From assembly GCA_036971475.1 (NCBI GenBank), contig JBAIZL010000376.1:2674001-2738000 (forward strand): a DNA stretch of 64,000 nucleotides. The letters run 5' to 3'. Shown here piece after piece: positions 58,167 to 64,000 of this stretch; within the stretch, counting starts at the first letter, position 1, and each line of letters starts with the position of its first letter. Origin of the DNA: Prosapia bicincta. Its lineage: Eukaryota > Arthropoda > Insecta > Hemiptera > Cercopidae. Below the pieces are notes generated by a model that saw nothing but the letters and a program-made list of their open reading frames with translations, had not been told where the DNA came from and made no database searches. The position numbers and the translations under genes were made by a program.

Positions 58167-59345
58167 CCATACTGATATCGTACAACCAAAATAAACAGTA
58201 CTGAAACAGTTGTAAGATTTTATTTTATTTACATAATTTTACAGACATACAAGTAAAAAGAAGCTAAATTGGTTAGACTCGAGTATAAATATGTCCTATA
58301 TGACCTCCGTTCAATTTGAGTCAACACTCAAATTGGGTGGAATGGTCTAGGTAAGGAAAGTTTGTTCTAAGGGAGATAAGGCGGTTGCCAAAAGTTTCTT
58401 GAAGGAAAGCAATGTTGTCTGAGGCAGTGTATCTACATCTTGCTGCAACCATTGTGTCTGAAAAGGCAGGTTTCGGACACAGCAAAATCTCCTAAGGTCT
58501 CCTATAAAACGACCAAGAATGACCCTATATCGGTCCCGATTTACAGTAAGAGGATATCCTTTATTGTCTTCAACAAAGTATAAACCAATTATGCCTCTTT
58601 CTGACACAGGGCTCCAAATGGATATATACGCCTACTATGCTGTTTCCTCTGTACAACACTGTCAGAACGCTCAAAGTCAAGAAAACGCGTTTTATACTTG
58701 TTTATGAAACCAATAAGGTGGAAATGACTTTTATCCGAAAACCACGTCACTCAGAAATTCATGTTTTCTATAATACTTTGCTAACATCTAAGTGCAGTAC
58801 TGGAGTCTATCTGTTTTGTTTGTTCAGTTCAATGTTGCACATTTTGTGTCTGATAGGGAAAACCACCAATGTTTTTGAACATTCTTCTCACCGATGTATT
58901 GGGTAAATTCAGTTTCAGGGATGTTTCGTTTAGGCTTCTTTTTGATGACTGTAACACTTGCTGCAGCACTTCCGTGGTTTTCATTTGTACAGACAGTAGT
59001 TGGGAGACCTGAAAAGCCCTTCCACCGTGTCAAAACACTACCTGGTCTTCAAAATTGTTCATCAACACCAATAATCGCAGCCGTTTTTTGTGAAATTGTT
59101 TCTGAAAACTTGATGCAGTGTATGATAAACTTGTCCCACCCAAGTCCAGTTCCAAATGAGGGGAAATAATGCTCTGCGGTAAAGGTTTTCTTTGCAGCTG
59201 TTAGCACCACGTCAGCAAAACTAACCTTGAATGAAATATGTCAACATGAGTAAGCGGCAACAATCAAAAGTCGGCACAGTTGATCGAGAAGAGATCTAGA
59301 GCTGATTTAGTTTCAGTACTGTTTATTTTGACGCATACTGTATTT
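58167..59345 (-). pseudogene. Tc1/mariner-superfamily transposon relic with inverted ends
   Basis: The inverted word AAAATAAACAGTACTGAAAC occurs near both ends (about 58190-58209 and the complement at about 59311-59330). Minus-strand pieces between them follow the order of an IS630/Tc1-like transposase common in arthropods: a DNA-binding part with GSVLTRWKGFSGLP (about 59030-59000), VTWFSDKSHFHLIGFINKY with the first catalytic Asp (about 58760-58700), RIYPFGALCQ, and GIIGLYFVEDNKGYPLTVN...RYRVIL, then QTQWLQQDVDTLPQTT (58607-58420), where the family has QQDGATCHTA. Many stops and shifts. The third catalytic segment is not recognisable. Confidence 0.75.
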
Positions 59346-60199
59346 GTATAATGTGTAACTAGACATATTCCATAATGTTAATTAAAGTGGCCCTGAAATA
59401 CCACTATATATGTAACTGCTGAGAAGGAGGAAGTATTGGTGTATTTATTAAGAGATAAACTGAAGGAAGATACTTCGTTATACTGTTACGTGTATATTAA
59501 TTGTATTATTATATGTTTTGTGCATGGATAATTCATGTATGTTTTAAAGTATATTAACAACAAAAATTTTTAATCTGAAGTACAATATGTATAGTAGTAG
59601 AAAATAGCATTATCACTAAAACATATGCAAACATGTACAACATAGCCCTCATTAGGCGTTAATCTGCCCCATTTGTCTGGAGACCGTTGACAAACAGGCA
59701 CTTAACTGTCAATGTTTTAAAGCTTTTTTTCGTATTTAGTTAAACATTTTCGACTGTACTAGACAATTTTTACTCCTGTGATTCCTGGTTCTGAAGTTGC
59801 TCACTGCAGTCAAAAACATTTTGGCTCAGTAAGTTTTGTATAAATTATACTTTAATTATACATTTGTGATAACACAGTTACACAACATTTTGTGTAACAT
59901 AGTTTACCATAACACATTTACAGCTCATGAACAACAAAATATACCAAAATAGAATTATTATAAATTTTCTTCATCCTAAATTCTTTGTCCTAAAACACTT
60001 TTGTCAGGTGTCTTATTGTTTCAAAAGTCTATTCAGTGGGTTTTTTCACAACTAACAATGGGAAATAACTAGGCCTGTACCTTGCAAAGAAAAGAAATAG
60101 AGAATTTTAAAAATTATGTTGAAATAGCCATAATACAGAACAAAATGCAGGAGAACTTTCTAAACGATTCACTATTTAGCATCGTACAAATTTTGTGTG

Positions 60200-60202
<3 letters not shown>

Positions 60203-60260
<58 letters not shown>
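60203..60260. repeat. (TA)n microsatellite
   Basis: About 29 TA units directly abutting the Penelope-tail palindrome. Confidence 0.97.
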
Positions 60261-60265
<5 letters not shown>

Positions 60266-60481
60266 GTTAACATATTACTATTGTAAGTAATTTTATCCAC
60301 CTTTAAGTGCAATGATTATACCTTGAGTGATGAGGCGCCTTTCGGTCACTTAACCATTGTCGAATCACTCTGAGTGATTTGACAATGGTCAAGTGACCGA
60401 AAGGCGCCTCATCACTCAAGGTAAAATCATTGCACTTAAAGGTGAATAAAATTACTTACAATAGTAATATGTTAACTTCAT
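60261..60481. repeat. Perfectly centred Penelope-tail palindrome
   Basis: Arms of 110 bp (60261-60370 and 60372-60481) around the single base 60371. Few mismatches. Each arm, read outward, is a hammerhead-like motif followed by a tail of about 65 bp ending TGTTAACTTCAT. Outside the right arm the DNA continues as element-like sequence shared (inverted) with 16440-16475. (TA)n lies on the left. Confidence 0.93.
60371..60418 (+). ncRNA. Hammerhead-like ribozyme motif, best-preserved
   Basis: Stem I TGAGTGAT (60371-60378) with ATCACTCA (60411-60418), 8 pairs; core TTGACAA (60379-60385); one extra T; stem II GGTCA/TGACC (60387-60391, 60394-60398) with a 2-base loop; GAA (60399-60401); self-complementary stem III AGGCGCCT (60402-60409); C at the cleavage position 60410. 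The core shows the C3-to-U and G8-to-A pair of changes. A mirror copy on the minus strand has slightly decayed stems. Type I hammerheads with a very short stem III are known from Penelope-like elements. Confidence 0.65.
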
Positions 60482-61754
60482 AAAGTCAGTGCAACGGAAA
60501 AACAATGGATAACATAAAATATCAAGAATATATATATAAATATACAATTATTATATACATTTATTATTGACAACTGAGAAAATAACTAGTTGCAGGTTTC
60601 TTTCTGCCTTGACATTAAATGTCTGGAACTGGTAGCTTATGTGAATAAAATAAAAGTCTCAGTGATCAAGGTTTGTTGTTTTTAAGCTTTGTTTGGGTAT
60701 CAGGTAACTAATTGATTCTGATACATTCTGCCTTTAGGAACTTGAAATATAATGTAGTAACTAAAAGTTATTGAATTCACAGAGATTTATTGGAGTTGTT
60801 AAGATGGTATTGACAGATACTGATACTGGTTTCATAACCATGCTGTTTGTTTTTATAATGTAGACAATAAAAAAAACAAAATTTACTAAAACACTGGTAT
60901 ATAATAAAATTTATGGCTTTCTTTTTTAATCATAGTAAACAAAAATAGCATGGGTAGTAAAAGATAAAACATCTTATTTTGAATATTATTATGATTATTT
61001 ATTGATTATTTATGAATAAATTAGTATTATCCGTGATACAAGTTCTCTGTTGACAAAGAGTGAAATTGATATATTTGTGTGCGTGTGTTTTGATGTTTCT
61101 TACATTATATTGACTAGTACCAGAATAGTAAAATCTGTCATTCTCCTATTGAAACTAATAAATCTCAGATAATTTCTTATTAATACCTGAAGCCAGTTTA
61201 ATAGATTACGTTTTCAGTGCTTGTAACCCTTCAGTTTGTGACGGTTGGTTTAAGCCTTTTTCATCAAGAAGTAAAATACGTTTTTCTGTTATTGCAGCTA
61301 ATACTGTCATAGAAATTCCTTGCAAAATTCATTTTGTTCAGTTTTGTCTTTGCCTACTACAGTAAAGTCCATTTGTGTCTTGCCAGTAGCTATTGAATTG
61401 CTCAAAAGTTCCCAGTTTGCTGTCCATTCAAGGCCATTTTTTTAAAATTAGCATTTGCTTATAAGTAAATTATGGAAAATTTATTTTTCATTCACTATTA
61501 ATTTACCTTACATAATAACTACTTTCATGATAAAAGTCATTAAACTAAGTCCTACATAAATTCACTTTTCAATCAAAAAACTTATTTCATATTAATTACA
61601 ACTTAAATGCGATCATCCTTTCAAACAAACAAACAACAAAATTGCATGGACCTCTATAAATTCTAGCCCAAAATGAATCTGTTAAATGTTTTTATAAAAA
61701 CATGATGATCATTTTGTAAACGTAGGTGATAAATAATTTTTTATCTGTATTCAG

Positions 61755-61891
61755 TGATAAAGCTGACAGAAGAGACATTCTACACAACAGTGGGGCGTAA
61801 GTCTCCAGATTCCATTTGGGTTGTGGATTTCTTCATGCCTTGGTGTGGACCATGCCAGGTACTCGCTCCTCAATGGAGAAAATTTTCCAAG
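61755..61891 (+). CDS. DNAJC10: DNAJC10 exon: thioredoxin domain 3, first half (CGPC)
   Basis: Entry completes G|TG (Val): VIKLTEETFYTTVGRKSPDS, IWVVDFFMPWCGPCQVLAPQ, W-R-K-F-S-K. The start (NPT..V..LT..TF) continues directly from Trx2 as in ERdj5. The redox pair is C-G-P-C, whereas I recall C-H-P-C in the third domain of mammalian ERdj5. The following exon (the domain's second half) is outside the window. Acceptor TTCAG|TG, donor AAG|GTAACT (phase 0). Confidence 0.95.
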
Positions 61892-62734
61892 GTAACTTAT
61901 ACTTATTTTATATAATATATACTAATGGAATTATTAAAGAAATGTAATACCTTGTTTCGTTGTTTGACATTTTTGGAATACTCTAATAATTTTATAGTTG
62001 GGGGGGCAAATTATATAACCTAAGTTATTTAAAATATTACTTTTTTCCTTTAGGTTATATATTTAATTACCTTAACACTCTTTAGTCTCACCTTCAGGTT
62101 TCTAAATAATTAACACCGATAGCAAATTTTACATCACTTGTATTTATTCCTGACATTTAATTATTACACATTATACCAAATTACCATAATAATATTTAGT
62201 AACAAGATTGATTCCTTAACTAATATTACAATTACTAAAAATAGCTGGACTCTTGAGGCTTTAGGTTATTACAATAAAGTTTAACAATTACAGTGTTAAT
62301 TGCTCTTTCTCTCGGGTCGTTATTATGGGTCTTTTATAAATTAGAAAGTGGTGAAAAAAAACTAGATTGTTATTTTATACCAATGAATTTAGTGATTGTT
62401 CTGAATTTATTAAGTTGATAAAGCTCTGTTGGCTAATTTTATTGTAAGAAAAAAGTACTTATTGTTTGTTGAGTTCCTGGAATCTTGACCGTTGATAGCT
62501 GCTTCGTTGTACTTTTCATGTAATAACTTATTTTCCTAATTCTTTACTAAATCATTTACGTAGCACTTTTAAATTGTACACATAAAAAAATTACAATTCC
62601 CTTAATTCTATTAAACAAATTTTAACCATTGCTGACACTTGGACCCCCCCCCCCCCAATACGAATGCCCTCTTCGAAAGTTCCTCCAAGACTCTCTACCG
62701 ATCACTTCCTTTTCCCACCTCGCATCATCTCTCC
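61892..62734 (+). other. DNAJC10: DNAJC10 intron, left part
   Basis: Starts GTAACT, and its acceptor lies beyond the window. Contains a 13-base C run (62644-62656). No gene recognised. Confidence 0.8.
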
Positions 62735-64000
62735 TACAGACTTACCTAATGGCAATAGTCCAAAACTGCAATCTCTTGGAAATAAATAAATAGACATAAA
62801 AACTTATCACACTATTGAAACATTTCAATCAAAAATGATCTTTGTCAATCAAAAAAGAGAAAAAAACAAGATTGAAGTGAACCACAGATGTGTATTAATA
62901 TCCAAATGTCACAGATTTATAGTTTATGATATAGTGCTATATATGATTTGTATAAATATTGATTATTTGAAACTAGATATTAATAGTCTGTCAGAAGGAA
63001 GGTAAATGTAGTTGTTAAAAATGGTAGAAGTTATGGGGAAGGTAAAAGGAGTTTTATCCTAAACAACTTGTTGAGGATCAAATCCGCTTAGCTCAATCAT
63101 CTGGTGAACCCAGACCACCTATGGAAGACAACAAACTGTCTTTAGTTACAGATTACCATCCAGGCCGATAGAAGCTGAAGAAAATATTAAAGGCTTCAAG
63201 ATTCTTCAAGCTTCCACCCACACCAAAGGTCTTTTCTCAAATTCGCCTCATATTTGGTTCAGACAACCTTTTAATTTGAAAAATATTTTAGTACATCCAA
63301 AATTACCAGATCCAAGTACTGACAAACCGCCTAAACTTCCTCATGGCTCCTTTCTGTGCAATAGACCTAGTTGCAAGACATGTCCAATACACATCCCATC
63401 AAATAGTTTCCATAGCCTAGCAACCAATGAGGACTTCAAGATTCAGGGACATCATACTTGTACATCCAAAAATGTAAAATACCAGTTGCAATGTAAATAT
63501 TGCCTGGCACAGGGCATAGGCCTTACCACGGATGGTCTGAGCATCAGAATGAATGGCCACAGACATGACGTTGGAACCATGAACATAGACAGGCCAACCG
63601 CTTAACACCCTGGTAGTCACAACGTCATATCTTTTAATGATTGTTATACCACCAAAATAATGAAAGCTCTCCCCCTTGATTGCAACCCTTCAGAATTGAG
63701 AAGATGGGAGTTATCATACCAGTGGTACACCAAATCTAGAGAGTCTCCTAACCTCAACATCAGATAAAACTCCTTTTACCTTCCCCATAACTTCTACCAT
63801 TTTTAACAACTGCATTTACCTTCCTTCTGACAGACTATTGATATCTAGTTTCAAATAATCAATATTTATACAAATCACATATAGCACTATATCATAAACT
63901 ATAAATCTGTGAATCTGTGACATTTAGATATTTATACACATCTGTGGTTCACTTCAGCATTTTCTTTTTCTCTGTTTTGATTGACAAAGATCATTTTTAA
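62735..64000 (+). mobile_element. Penelope family B copy with inverted tail, cut by window edge
   Basis: The + strand body (about 63059-63763) encodes the C-terminal linker and GIY-YIG endonuclease in broken frames: ILVHPKLPDPSTDKPPKLPH (63276 on), SFLCNRPSCKTCPIH, QLQCKYCLAQGIGLTTDGLS (the YIG motif reads GIG) and NGHRHDV, then stops at 63603. RT motifs are absent. The tail 63764-64000 faces the right edge, and the same tail is present inverted at 62735-63058 (GGTAAATGTAGTTGTTAAAA against its complement). So it is an outward-facing inverted dimer with a short left side. Pairing positions sum to 126,821 near the tail start. Confidence 0.85.

Larger units (their letters stand above)
57837..61754 (+). 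other. DNAJC10: DNAJC10 intron with Tc1/mariner relic and Penelope palindrome
   Basis: Phase 1 intron, GTAAGG to TTCAG. Holds the DNA-transposon relic at 58167-59345, (TA)n at 60203-60260 and the Penelope-tail palindrome at 60261-60481. 59346-60202 and 60541-61754 show nothing recognisable. Confidence 0.88.

Overview
This window is animal nuclear DNA, very probably from an insect or another arthropod. It is AT-rich, has spliced protein-coding exons with GT-AG introns, and carries arthropod-type mobile elements: piggyBac, mariner, Mutator-like, hAT, Tigger/pogo-like, Ty3/gypsy, Penelope-like and Jockey/I-type LINEs. A hemipteran is plausible but the sequence does not prove it.

One host gene crosses the window on the + strand: an orthologue of DNAJC10 (ERdj5), the ER reductase with a J domain followed by thioredoxin-like domains. 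Nine exons can be placed with matching splice phases (6948-7101, 40497-40713, 44942-45153, 49334-49549, 51442-51660, 54025-54151, 57195-57413, 57561-57836, 61755-61891). The initiator exon was not found upstream of 6948, and the 3' part of the gene (rest of the CGPC domain, last Trx domain, ER-retention signal) lies beyond the window. Positions 1-6947 hold decayed DNA transposons and no recognisable host exon.

The first intron seen (33.4 kb) is a nest of retroelements: a near full-length Penelope-like element (family A, 8497-10760), Helitron-like and LINE fragments, a 3.4-kb head-to-head palindrome of a second Penelope family (family B, 12962-16375), short Penelope-tail palindromes beside (TA)n arrays, a three-LTR tandem Ty3/gypsy array (16955-28248, minus strand), another family B copy, a Tigger-like element and a second, young Ty3/gypsy element with no gag (31944-39370). 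Later introns hold a hAT remnant, a pogo-type MITE with a 50-bp minisatellite, a piggyBac-type element with TTAA duplications, a 5'-truncated LINE with a 15-bp duplication, a Tc1/mariner-superfamily remnant and more Penelope tails.

The most interesting signal links the Penelope-like loci. At about eight loci the element is a head-to-head inverted dimer with its 3' ends facing outward, often into (TA)n. Several 3' tails fold as type I hammerhead-ribozyme-like motifs. In several of them the conserved core is TTGACAA, in which core positions 3 and 8, which pair in the active ribozyme, have both changed and still pair (C-G to U-A). In the small palindromes the symmetry axis lies at or near the 5' edge of the hammerhead.
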